Below, one piece after another: positions 25,206 through 32,654 of a stretch of DNA of 32,654 nucleotides. The stretch covers positions 1 through 32,654 of the forward strand of contig NZ_AQOH01000084.1 of NCBI RefSeq assembly GCF_000364705.1, given 5' to 3'. Under the pieces are notes generated by a model that saw only the letters and a list, made by a program, of their open reading frames with translations, was not told where the DNA came from and did no database searches. A program made the translations under genes and the position numbers. The stretch comes from Pseudomonas fuscovaginae SE-1. GTDB taxonomy: Bacteria; Pseudomonadota; Gammaproteobacteria; Pseudomonadales; Pseudomonadaceae. Numbering within the stretch: the first letter of the stretch is position 1; the number at the start of each line of letters is the position of its first letter.

Positions 25206-26276
25206 CTACAGCAGCGGCGCCACCACCGGTTCCTTGCGCGGCCAGGCATCCAGTACGGCCTTGAACAGCGTCGCCAGCGGAATGGCGAAAAACACGCCCC
25301 AGAAACCCCACAGCCCACCAAACAACAGCACCGCGCAGATGATCGCCACCGGGTGCAGGTTCACCGCGCCGGAAAACAGCAGCGGCACCAGCACGTTGCC
25401 GTCGAGCGTCTGGATAATCCCGTAGACCGCCATCAGGTAGATGAACTGGTCGCTCCAGCCCCATTGGAACAGCGCGATCAGCGTCACGGGCACGGTCACC
25501 ACCACCGCGCCGACATACGGCACCACCACCGACAGCCCCACCAGCAGCGCCAGCAAGGCGGCATAGTTGAGGCCCAGCGCAACGAAGGCGATGTAGGTGA
25601 CCCCGCCGCAGATGATGATCTCGATCACCTTGCCCCGGATGTAGTTGGCGATCTGCCGGTTCATTTCCTCCGCCACCCGGGTGATCAGCGCCCGCTCGCG
25701 CGGCAGGTAGCCGCGCACCCAGTCACGGATCTTCGCCCGGTCCTTGAGGAAAAAGAACACCAGGATCGGCACCAGCACCAGGTAGATCATCATGTTGACC
25801 AGCAGCGGCAGGCTGGACAGCGAGAAGGTCAGCGCCCACTGGCCGAATTTGCCGATTTCGCCCCGTGCCACTTCGATTGCCTGCAGCACCTGCTCGTCGG
25901 ACACCAGGTGTGGATAACGCTCGGGTAACAACAGCAGCAGCGACTGCCACTTGGCAAGCATCCCCGGCAGCTCATTGAACAGCGTGATCAACTGGTGCCA
26001 GAGCAGCGGCACCACCACCAGCATGAACAGCAGCAGACAGCCCATGAACAACGCGAACACCAGGCCAACCGCCGCCGCACCGGGCAGGCGCATGCGCTCC
26101 AGGCCAAATACCAGCCCCTGCATCAGGTAGGCCAGGACCATGCCCGCCAGGACCGGCGCGAGCATCTTGCCCAGGGTCAGCACAGCGGTGAAGGCCAGGA
26201 ACAGCAGGACCGCCAAAACCACCGCCTCCTCATCGGAGAAGTAGCGCTGGATCCAGTCACGTAACACTTTGAACAT
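25206..26276 (-). CDS. perM: AI-2E/PerM-family membrane permease
   Basis: The 356-residue product is a multi-pass inner-membrane protein of the AI-2E transporter/PerM family. Hydrophobic helices occupy about residues 18-75, a long soluble stretch follows (about 90-145), and further helices run from about 150 on. The family stretch VPYVGAVVVTVPV and DGNVLVPLLFSGAVNLHPVA sits near the C-terminus. Substrate is unknown; relatives have been linked to autoinducer export or Na+/H+ exchange. The ATG at 26276 follows AGGG. It lies 32 bases downstream of tusA and reads the same way. Confidence 0.87.
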   Translation of the reverse strand: MFKVLRDWIQRYFSDEEAVVLAVLLFLAFTAVLTLGKMLAPVLAGMVLAYLMQGLVFGLERMRLPGAAAVGLVFALFMGCLLLFMLVVVPLLWHQLITLFNELPGMLAKWQSLLLLLPERYPHLVSDEQVLQAIEVARGEIGKFGQWALTFSLSSLPLLVNMMIYLVLVPILVFFFLKDRAKIRDWVRGYLPRERALITRVAEEMNRQIANYIRGKVIEIIICGGVTYIAFVALGLNYAALLALLVGLSVVVPYVGAVVVTVPVTLIALFQWGWSDQFIYLMAVYGIIQTLDGNVLVPLLFSGAVNLHPVAIICAVLLFGGLWGFWGVFFAIPLATLFKAVLDAWPRKEPVVAPLL

Positions 26277-26308
26277 CAATAATCCCTAACGATTTCAGTG
26301 CTGGCGCT

Positions 26309-26548
26309 TCAGGCCTTGCGCAGCCAGTAGCGATAGACCCCGGCGTCTTCCTCTTCGCGCAACAGCGCATGCCCGGCCAGTTTGGCGAAGGTGCGAAAAT
26401 CGCGCTGCGAACCGGCATCGGTGGCGATAACCTTGAGCACCGCGCCGCTGGCCAGGCGATTGAGCTCGAGCTTGGCCTTGAGCAGTGGCAGCGGGCAATT
26501 CAGGCCACTGGCATCCAGCTCGGCGTCGTACTCTACAGCGTCGGTCAT
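26309..26548 (-). CDS. tusA: TusA-family sulfurtransferase
   Basis: The 79-residue product has the TusA/SirA core: LDASGLNCPLPLLKAK with the sulfur-carrying Cys18 in the Cys-Pro-x-Pro motif, and a C-terminal strand ending GVYRYWLRKA. AGGAG before the ATG at 26548 sets the start; a longer in-frame start at 26587 is not supported. It passes persulfide sulfur in the cytoplasm. The orthologous locus of P. aeruginosa (as I recall, PA1006) affects molybdenum cofactor and nitrate respiration, so the role may differ from tRNA thiolation. Confidence 0.9.
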   Translation of the reverse strand: MTDAVEYDAELDASGLNCPLPLLKAKLELNRLASGAVLKVIATDAGSQRDFRTFAKLAGHALLREEEDAGVYRYWLRKA

Positions 26549-26677
26549 TGCTTCACTCCTGGCGGCGTATCGGATCGGAAGGTTCAAGCCGTCTAGGATA
26601 CCCCAAGCGGTGCCACCTCTGGTCGTCGACGTGGTGTGCGGCTACAGTAAGGCTTTTGCCGAACCAGAGCCCCGTGC

Positions 26678-28111
26678 ATGACATTTCTGCGCCCCACCCT
26701 GCTGACGCTCGCCTGCCTGCTCGCCTCCCCCGGCTTCGCCGATGACCTGCCCTCGCTCGGAGACGCCAGCTCCGCCATTGTCTCCCCCCAGCAGGAGTAC
26801 CAGCTGGGGCGTGCCTGGCTGAGCCTGCTGCGCAGCCAGGTCAAGCAACTGAACGATCCGCAGCTCAAGGACTACGTGGAAACCACGGTCTACAAGCTGG
26901 TCGAAACCAGCCAGGTGCAGGACCGGCGCCTGGAATTCATCCTGATCGACAGCAACCAGCTCAACGCCTTCGCCGCGCCGGGCGGGATCATCGGCATCAA
27001 CGGCGGCCTGTTCCTCAACGCCCAGACCGAAGGCGAATACGCCTCGGTACTGGCCCACGAACTGGCACACTTGTCGCAACGCCACTTCGCCCGTGGCGTC
27101 GAAGCCCAGCAACGCATGCAACTGCCGATGATGGCAGCGTTGCTGACCGGTATAGTCATCGCCGCGGCTGGCGGTGGCGATGCAGGGATCGCCACCATTG
27201 CCGGGACCCAGGCCGCCGCCTTCCAGGAGAAGCAGCGCTTCTCCCGGCAGAACGAGCAGGAGGCCGACCGGATCGGCATTCTCAACCTGGAGAAGGCCGG
27301 CTACGACCCGCGCAACATGCCGACCATGTTCGAACGCCTGATGCGCATCTACCGCTTCGATGCCAAGCCTCCGGAATTCCTGCTGACCCACCCGGTCACC
27401 GAGTCGCGGATCGCCGACACCCGCAACCGCGCCGAACAGGCCAAGCCCGGCGGCATCGAGGACAGCCTGCGCTACCAACTGATCCGTGCTCGCGTGATGC
27501 TCTCCTATGAGGACTCACCGGGCCTGGCGGCCAAGCGCTTCCGCGCCCAGTTGGACGAGAACCCCAAGTCCGACATCGCCCGCTACGGCCTGGCCATCGC
27601 CCAGATCAAAGGCAGCCAGTTGAACGACGCACGAGAGAACCTCAAGCAGCTGCTGGCCAAGTCGCCCAACGAAATCATCTACAACCTGGCCCAGATAGAA
27701 CTCGACATCAGCAGCGGCCGCCTGCCGGATGCCGCGCAACGGACCGACCGGATGCTGGCCCTGTACCCGGGCAACTATCCGCTCAAGCAGCTCCAGGTCG
27801 ACCTGCTGGGCAAGCAGAACAAGCCCGCCGAAGCGGAGAAGGTGCTGGTCGACCTGCTCAAGACGCGCTCGGATGACCCGGACATCTGGTACCAGATCGC
27901 CGAAACCCGTGGCCAGTCAGGCAACATCATCGGCCTGCACCAGGCGCGCGCCGAGTACTTCGCCCTGGTGGGCGATTACAAGCAGGCGATCCAGCAACTG
28001 GACTTCGCCAAGCGCCGGGCGCCGAACTTCCAGCTGGCCTCGCGGATCGATGCACGGCAGAAGGAAATGATCGACCAGGAACGCCTGGTCAAGGACATGA
28101 TGGGCGGCTGA
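26678..28111 (+). CDS. bepA: Periplasmic M48 metallopeptidase BepA with TPR domain
   Basis: The 477-residue product has a signal peptide (about 1-21, cut after GFA), an M48 peptidase domain with HELAH (His127, Glu128, His131) and the third ligand Glu195 in EQEADRIG, and a C-terminal tetratricopeptide-like region (about 260-470). This matches BepA/YfgC, a periplasmic protease and chaperone that supports LptD assembly and degrades stalled outer-membrane proteins. Metal ligands are intact. It is divergent from tusA-perM (129-base gap). Confidence 0.93.
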   Translation: MTFLRPTLLTLACLLASPGFADDLPSLGDASSAIVSPQQEYQLGRAWLSLLRSQVKQLNDPQLKDYVETTVYKLVETSQVQDRRLEFILIDSNQLNAFAAPGGIIGINGGLFLNAQTEGEYASVLAHELAHLSQRHFARGVEAQQRMQLPMMAALLTGIVIAAAGGGDAGIATIAGTQAAAFQEKQRFSRQNEQEADRIGILNLEKAGYDPRNMPTMFERLMRIYRFDAKPPEFLLTHPVTESRIADTRNRAEQAKPGGIEDSLRYQLIRARVMLSYEDSPGLAAKRFRAQLDENPKSDIARYGLAIAQIKGSQLNDARENLKQLLAKSPNEIIYNLAQIELDISSGRLPDAAQRTDRMLALYPGNYPLKQLQVDLLGKQNKPAEAEKVLVDLLKTRSDDPDIWYQIAETRGQSGNIIGLHQARAEYFALVGDYKQAIQQLDFAKRRAPNFQLASRIDARQKEMIDQERLVKDMMGG

Positions 28112-28127
28112 GGCATCACCCTCAAAT

Positions 28128-28234
28128 GATCGTTCCCACGCTCCGCGTGGGAATGCAGCCCGTGACGCTCCGCGTCACCAGGGCGGACGCCAAGCGTCCC
28201 GGGAGGCGTTCCCACGCGGAGCGTGGGAACGATC
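28128..28234. repeat. 107-base BIME-like repeat, copy 2
   Basis: Same length and same ends as the repeat at 10188-10294, with a different internal sequence. It lies between the convergent bepA and nadA genes. Confidence 0.8.
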
Positions 28235-28267
28235 GGTACAGGTTATTTTGCGTACGACACCGCCCAC

Positions 28268-28320
28268 TGTAGGAGCGTGGCTTGTCGGGGCGCCGAAGCG
28301 CCGCGAAGAGGCCGCCAAGC
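28268..28320. repeat. REP-like unit next to nadA
   Basis: CTGTAGGAGCGTGGCTTGTC followed by GGCGCCGAAGCGCC forms a hairpin-rich stretch related to the unit at about 25120. It stands between the 107-base repeat and nadA. No gene is present in this gap. Confidence 0.6.
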
Positions 28321-28359
28321 CTCACGCAAAGCCCGCACACCTCACAGAGCCACTACGGC

Positions 28360-29418
28360 TCAGGCGTTGCCGCTCAGCTTCATCCGCGCCGCCTGGGTGA
28401 AGTCCAGCATCCGCTTCAACGGCCGCACCGCCCGCGGAATGACCGACGGATCGACGAAAATCTCGTTACTGCCCTCACGCAGACACTGCAGCGTGCGCTC
28501 CAGGGTGTTCATCGCCATCCACGGGCAGTGCGCGCAGCTGCGGCAAGCCGCGCCGTTACCGGCCGTCGGCGCCTCGATGAACACCTTGTCCGGGCACAGC
28601 TGCTGCATCTTGTAGAAGATGCCGCGGTCGGTGGCGACGATGAAGGTCTTGTTCGGCAGGGTCTGCGCCGCCTTGATCAACTGGCTGGTGGAGCCGACCG
28701 CGTCGGCCAGGTCGATCACCGACTCGGGCGACTCCGGATGCACCAGGATCGCCGCATCGGGATACAGCGCCTTCATGTCCTCCAGCTGGCGGGACTTGAA
28801 CTCCTCGTGCACGATGCAGGCACCGTCCCACAGCAGCATGTCGGCACCGGTCTGCTTCTGGATGTAGCGGCCCAGATGCTTGTCCGGCGCCCAGATGATC
28901 TTCTCGCCGTTGTCCATCAGGCTCTCGACGATTTCCAGCGCGCAGCTTGAGGTGACTACCCAGTCCGCCCGCGCCTTGACCGCCGCCGAGGTGTTGGCAT
29001 ACACCACCACGGTGCGCTCCGGATGCTGATCGCAGAAGGCGGAGAACTCATCCACCGGGCAGCCCAGGTCCAGCGAGCAGGTCGCCTCCAGGGTCGGCAT
29101 CAGGATGCGTTTTTCCGGGGTGAGGATCTTCGCCGTCTCGCCCATGAAACGCACGCCCGCCACCAGCACGGTCTTGGCCGGATGCGCGGCGCCGAAACGG
29201 GCCATTTCCAGGGAGTCGGAGACGCAACCACCGGTCTCCTCGGCCAGGGCCTGGATGATCGGGTCGCAATAGAAGTGGGCCACCAGCACCGCGTCCTGAG
29301 CCTTGAGCTCGGCGGCGATCTCGGCACGGAGCGTCGCCTCCTGCTCGGCACTCAACGGTTTGGGTTGCTTGGCGTCGAGGTGGGCTTGAACCAGAAGGCG
29401 TTCGGAAATCTGCGTCAT
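28360..29418 (-). CDS. nadA: Quinolinate synthase
   Basis: The 352-residue product is a complete NadA, which makes quinolinate from iminoaspartate and dihydroxyacetone phosphate for NAD synthesis. Segments [46 protein letters not shown] and AACRSCAHC supply the cluster-binding Cys residues of the [4Fe-4S] centre. Length is typical for this family. The ATG is at 29418. It is convergent with bepA and divergent from the kinase gene. Confidence 0.95.
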   Translation of the reverse strand: MTQISERLLVQAHLDAKQPKPLSAEQEATLRAEIAAELKAQDAVLVAHFYCDPIIQALAEETGGCVSDSLEMARFGAAHPAKTVLVAGVRFMGETAKILTPEKRILMPTLEATCSLDLGCPVDEFSAFCDQHPERTVVVYANTSAAVKARADWVVTSSCALEIVESLMDNGEKIIWAPDKHLGRYIQKQTGADMLLWDGACIVHEEFKSRQLEDMKALYPDAAILVHPESPESVIDLADAVGSTSQLIKAAQTLPNKTFIVATDRGIFYKMQQLCPDKVFIEAPTAGNGAACRSCAHCPWMAMNTLERTLQCLREGSNEIFVDPSVIPRAVRPLKRMLDFTQAARMKLSGNA

Positions 29419-29666
29419 GTTCGCAAGACCTGCAGGCGCGTGAGCGCGAAAGTCGAGTATACCCCGGCCCCCGCCTCTTTCCGAAACGGGATATTAGGTG
29501 AAGCGCACAGCGACCGGGAGGGTGAATCCATCAGGCATGGAGTGCTTTTCAGCGCCGCAAGGCTACAGAATATCCAATGGATTCAAAAGATTATTCTGAC
29601 CTTCGGACAGACAGGGGCAACTCGTTGGATAATCAGCCGATCGAACAAGACGTGGGACAACAACCG

Positions 29667-30593
29667 ATGACCGCTGATGACTATCTGGTAATGAGCCGCA
29701 CGGAGTGGGCCGGCCTGCGCGCCAGCACGCCGTTGACGCTGTCGGAAGACGACCTGGCGGCCCTGCGCGGAGTCAACGAGGACATTTCCCTCGAGGACGT
29801 TGCCAATGTCTACCTGCCGCTGTCGCGGCTGATCAGCCTGCATGTCGGCGCGGCCCGCAACCTGGCCGGCATCAAGGACACCTTTCTCGGCCGCGCCAGC
29901 CCGCGCGGCCCGTACATCCTGGCCATCGCCGGCAGCGTCGCGGTGGGCAAGAGCACCTTCGCGCGCGTGCTGCAGGCGCTGATGGCGCGCTGGCCGGACC
30001 ACCCCAACGTGGCCCTGGTCACCACCGACGGCTTCCTCTACCCCAACAGCAAGCTGGTGGCCGACGGCATCATGCACCGCAAGGGCTTCCCGGAAAGCTA
30101 CGATCGCCGGCAGATGGTCAAATTCCTCGCGGACATCAAGGCCGGCGAAGGCGAGGTGCGGGCGCCGGTCTACTCGCATATCAGCTATGACATCGTCGCG
30201 GACCAGTACCAGACGGTGAACTGCCCGGACATCCTGATCTTCGAGGGACTGAACGTCCTGCAGACCGACGGCAACGACGGGGCGCGACCGAACACCATCG
30301 TCTCCGACTTCTTCGACTTCTCGATCTACCTGGATGCCGACGAGCAGGATATCGAGCAGTGGTACGTCGACCGCTTCCTGCTGCTGCAGAAAACCGCGTT
30401 CCGGGCCCGTGGTGCGTACTTCCGCAAACTGGCCGACCTGTCGCCCGAAGAAGCACCGGAGGCCGCGCGGCAGATCTGGCACGACATCAACCGGGTCAAC
30501 CTGCTGGAGAACATCCTGCCGACCCGCGAGCGGGCCGACCTGGTGGTGCGCAAGTCCCGCGATCATTCGGTCAGCGAGATCTGGCTGCGCTGA
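29667..30593 (+). CDS. coaA: Type I pantothenate kinase
   Basis: The 308-residue form aligns with E. coli CoaA over its length. GSVAVGKST is the P-loop (about 89-97), TTDGFLYPN follows, KGFPESYD lies in the middle, YSHISYDI next, ILIFEGLNVLQ (about 190-200), and ILPTRERADLV is near the end. It phosphorylates pantothenate in the first step of CoA synthesis. I prefer the ATG at 29667 because E. coli similarity starts there. An in-frame ATG at 29577 would add 30 residues, and neither start has a strong ribosome site. Confidence 0.88.
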   Translation: MTADDYLVMSRTEWAGLRASTPLTLSEDDLAALRGVNEDISLEDVANVYLPLSRLISLHVGAARNLAGIKDTFLGRASPRGPYILAIAGSVAVGKSTFARVLQALMARWPDHPNVALVTTDGFLYPNSKLVADGIMHRKGFPESYDRRQMVKFLADIKAGEGEVRAPVYSHISYDIVADQYQTVNCPDILIFEGLNVLQTDGNDGARPNTIVSDFFDFSIYLDADEQDIEQWYVDRFLLLQKTAFRARGAYFRKLADLSPEEAPEAARQIWHDINRVNLLENILPTRERADLVVRKSRDHSVSEIWLR

Positions 30594-30636
30594 CAGACAC
30601 TCCCACAAGCACACCTATCAGCCTGGATGCGCAACT

Positions 30637-30708
30637 GTGGGAGCCAACTGTCTTTGACTCCATCCCTGACCGCCTTCGACGGTTCGCGGGCAAGCCACGC
30701 TCCTACAG
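30637..30708. repeat. REP-like sequence with single arm of the 3661 palindrome
   Basis: GTGGGAGCCAACTGTCTTT at 30637-30655 is identical to one arm of the 3661-3720 palindrome, but its partner arm is missing. A REP-like GTTCGCGGGCAAGCC unit follows at 30682. No gene is seen in 30594-30795. Confidence 0.6.
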
Positions 30709-30795
30709 TTCCGTGTCGAGCAACACGGTCCGTGGGAGCCGTGTTTTATCCGCGAAAGGTACTCAACGCGGCAGCGAAAGCGAGACCGTTGCGCC

Positions 30796-31429
30796 CTACA
30801 GGACGAACCGCGACACCGAAGCCCTCAGCTCCAGCGATTGTACGTTACTGTTGGCATGCGTCACCGACTCCGCCGTAGCCTCGACCATATTGGAAATGCG
30901 CTCGATGTTTTCCGCCACGCTGGCACTGGCCAGGCTCTGCTCGGTGGTGGAGGTGGCAACCTCGCGAACCTGAACCAGGGTGGCCGACGCCTCCCGGTTG
31001 ATGTCACGCAGGGCATCCACCGCCTTCTCGGCCAGTTGCACCCCCTTGCATCACCTGGGGCGTGACCGCGTTCATGCTGACCACCACCGAACCGGTGTCA
31101 TTTTGAATCGAGGTGATCATGCTGGTGATCTCCTCGGTCGCCAGCGAGGTGCGCCGCGCCAGATTGCGCACTTCTTCGACAACCACGGCGAAACCACGCC
31201 CCTGCTCGCCGGCACGGGCCGCCTCGATGGTCTTGGCCTGGGCATCGGCCCGGCTGAGCTTGCCGATCTTTTCCAGCCCCTGGAAATAGCCGACCTGCTT
31301 GGCGGCCATGGCCAGTACGGAGTGAATTTCGCTGAGTTTGTCCTCTTGCATGGTGGAGTGCAGGGTGTTCAGTGCAAGGCCACCGACGATGGCCAGATCG
31401 CCCGTATCAGCCTCATCCTGAACGTTCAT
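30796..31429 (-). pseudogene. Broken methyl-accepting chemotaxis protein
   Basis: The N-terminal part (31232-31429) looks like the start of a Cache-type sensor domain after a membrane segment ([24 protein letters not shown]). It is joined directly to the cytoplasmic signalling hairpin [16 protein letters not shown], so the rest of the sensor domain, the second membrane helix and HAMP are missing. The reading frame then shifts at a five-C run (31041-31045 on the plus strand). The continuation [16 protein letters not shown] up to SVSRFVL uses another frame. The true N-terminus upstream of 31429 is also absent. The gene cannot make a working receptor. Confidence 0.85.
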
Positions 31430-31439
31430 GGTGCGCTTA

Positions 31440-31605
31440 GAACGATCTTCGACAACCCGGAAAACGTGTATGGCTTTCCACGGATGGCCAACGACAACGA
31501 TTTTTTGAAGACAGAACCCCGCTGGAAATCATGGCCACCGGCTCGTTCATCAACCTGTACGAAACTTTCCGTCGAATTGACGCATTGCGAGGCGGCCAGT
31601 GGTAA
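31440..31605 (+). pseudogene. Remnant of Xre/MbcA/ParS-type antitoxin
   Basis: In one frame [11 protein letters not shown] and ANDNDF, then after a one-base loss at a T run (31501-31506) in the next frame [21 protein letters not shown] and IDALRGGQW before a stop at 31603. This is the C-terminal toxin-binding end of antitoxins paired with RES toxins. The helix-turn-helix half is missing; the sequence runs directly into the edge of the chemoreceptor remnant. Restoring one T would repair the frame. Confidence 0.78.
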
Positions 31606-32299
31606 GCGCCGCTGATCTGAACGTGCTCCACGGGGAGGGCAGCATCAAGTCGTATCGGCTGGTGAACTCCAAGTTTCCTCCTATCGCTCTGTTCGATGAC
31701 GTGGCCAACGCTGACGAGTTCGATATTCTTTACCAAGTTCAGGCCTTGACGAATCCTCGTCTGCAGAACGAAGTGGGCGTCATCAAGCTGATTGCGCTCA
31801 GCGAAATCCCTTTTGGCATCACCGGCTGTTCCTATGCCACCGCGCCATTTACGCACTTGAACCCTGATGGATCCCGCTTCGGCGATGGATCGTTCGGCAT
31901 GCTGTACCTGGCTGACACCATATGGATACGGCTATCGCCGAGGTTCGCCATCACCAAGAGGCGTACTGGAGCAAAGTGCAGGAACTGAACTACGAGCGCT
32001 TCGTCTTTCGTGGGCTTACTTGCCAATTCGATGAGGTGGGTGTACTGGACTCCACTGTGCGACCCATGACGAACCCGATTTACGCACCAGATGATTACAG
32101 CGCCTCCAGAGCGCTCGGCCGTGATGTGAAGAAGGCCAAGGCCTCAGGCCTACGCTATCGTTCCGTTCGTTCGCCGGGCAATATCTGCTGGGCGCTGACC
32201 ACCCCTCGACACGTTGCCTCGATCATCCAATCGAGCCATTACGAAATGATTTGGAACAAGCAAATCACCAGCGTGAATAAACTCGTGTCAAGTGCGTGA
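31599..32299 (+). pseudogene. RES-domain toxin interrupted by a two-base duplication
   Basis: The first frame (31599-31919) encodes the RES N-terminal half: IKSYRLVNSKFPPIALFDDV, LTNPRLQNEVG, PFGITGCSYATAPFTHLNPD and GMLYLADT. From 31922 the second frame continues MDTAIAEVRHHQEAYW, YERFVFRGLTC, DDYSASRALGR and TPRHVASIIQSSHYEMIW. The break is an extra AT (ACCATATGG where ACCATGG would be continuous) at 31919-31923. RES toxins such as MbcT degrade NAD+. The gene starts inside the antitoxin end (GTG at 31599), the usual overlap. Together the two pieces have the normal length of about 230 residues, but no functional product is expected. Confidence 0.82.
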
Positions 32300-32307
32300 T
32301 GTCGAGT

Positions 32308-32330
32308 AGAAAATAAATACGTCCCCGTTT
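32308..32330. repeat. 23-base direct repeat, left copy
   Basis: It matches 32456-32478 at 22 of 23 positions (core ATAAATNCGTCCCCGTTT). The pair brackets the haemagglutinin-like fragment. Confidence 0.75.
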
Positions 32331-32336
32331 TTCCCT

Positions 32337-32450
32337 GTCCACCACATCATTGCGATACAGATAACCGTCGAGGGTGTTGGCATAGGTACTGACCGTGCGT
32401 TCGTTGGTGATATCACCCGAAACGGAGGTCAGGCTGACGTCACGCCCGGC
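32337..32450 (-). pseudogene. Short filamentous-haemagglutinin/CdiA-like fragment
   Basis: A 38-residue stretch on the minus strand reads AGRDVSLTSVSGDITNERTV and then YANTLDGYLYRNDVVD, which resembles the FHA-repeat region of CdiA/FhaB-type two-partner-secretion proteins. Nothing of the remaining gene is seen inside the window on either side. It lies exactly between two 23-base direct repeats, so it may be captured or left-over DNA. The assignment rests on a short pattern only. Confidence 0.5.
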
Positions 32451-32455
32451 GATAA

Positions 32456-32478
32456 AGAAAATAAATTCGTCCCCGTTT
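32456..32478. repeat. 23-base direct repeat, right copy
   Basis: This is the partner of 32308-32330 with one mismatch. On the minus strand the repeat reads AAACGGGGACGAATTTATTT. Confidence 0.75.
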
Positions 32479-32613
32479 CTCCACAGAATGGGGCTTGGCG
32501 GCACATGACCGGAAAAGCGCGATGAATCAATTTGCGATTCTGTACGGGGGTCGATTTATCAGGCCGACCTGGTAAAAGCATGGCCAGCCTGGCGGCAGGC
32601 TGTTACCGGCCAG

Positions 32614-32654
32614 GAGACTGTCAGAAATTTTGTGTTCGGGCATACCATGAGTAA
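32614..32654 (+). other. Possible insertion-sequence end at the window edge
   Basis: GAGACTGTCAGAAATTTTGT resembles the terminal inverted repeats that I remember for IS256-family elements, and an ATG (32648) follows at the edge. The other end would lie outside the window, so this cannot be confirmed. The stretch 32479-32613 holds no gene that I can support. Confidence 0.25.

Noticed and set aside
31915..31925. Programmed frameshift in the RES toxin gene
   Set aside because: There is no slippery heptamer or stem after it; a simple two-base duplication explains the break.

Overview
The window is about 32.7 kb of GC-rich chromosome from a fluorescent-type Pseudomonas. The genus call rests on the gene content (pxpABC, YafJ, PtrB, YajD, YcgN, YcgL-RNase D, DapA-BamC-MBL-PurC, GcvR-Bcp, PerM, TusA, BepA, NadA), on GC-biased codon use, and on many REP/BIME palindromes between genes. 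From memory, purC-bamC-dapA-gcvR-bcp-perM-tusA-bepA-nadA follows the same order as the PA1004-PA1013 block of P. aeruginosa. The left half resembles the region around rnd and ptrB of that genome. No species can be named from the sequence alone.

Left block (1-15.6 kb): A 5-oxoprolinase operon (pxpABC) is divergent from a LysR regulator. An envelope/amidotransferase cluster (DUF2937, YafJ, a membrane protein) follows. Next come oligopeptidase B, a cyclic-nucleotide-binding protein, an HNH protein of the YajD type, a SPOUT RNA methyltransferase, a DUF2892 membrane protein and a gluzincin-like lipoprotein whose first zinc-ligand His is Arg. The block ends with YcgN, a nitroreductase, a GhrA-like reductase and the ycgL-rnd pair.

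Accessory joint (15.7-19.9 kb): This holds a methyltransferase, the C-terminal remnant of a glutamine-synthetase-family gene, an orphan HpaF-like isomerase, a MexT/NodD-like LysR regulator and an intact HigBA-type toxin-antitoxin pair. It abuts the 3' end of tRNA-Ser(CGA), which is the usual geometry for tRNA-targeted insertion, although no att repeat was seen.

Housekeeping block (19.95-30.6 kb): tRNA-Ser is followed by the operon dapA-bamC-MBL-purC (lysine, outer-membrane assembly, purine synthesis). gcvR-bcp is read outward from it. Beyond lie perM, tusA, bepA, nadA and a type I pantothenate kinase. Several of these genes serve the outer membrane (BamC, BepA) or cofactor supply (NadA, CoaA, TusA).

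Decayed right end (30.8-32.65 kb): This stretch is gene wreckage. It contains a chemoreceptor with a large internal deletion and a homopolymer frameshift, a truncated and frameshifted Xre-type antitoxin, a RES toxin split by a two-base duplication, and a short filamentous-haemagglutinin/CdiA-like fragment between two 23-base direct repeats. The last bases may be an insertion-sequence end. I did not find a convincing new multi-gene system. The most informative features are this junkyard, the altered metallopeptidase-like lipoprotein and the repeat families.
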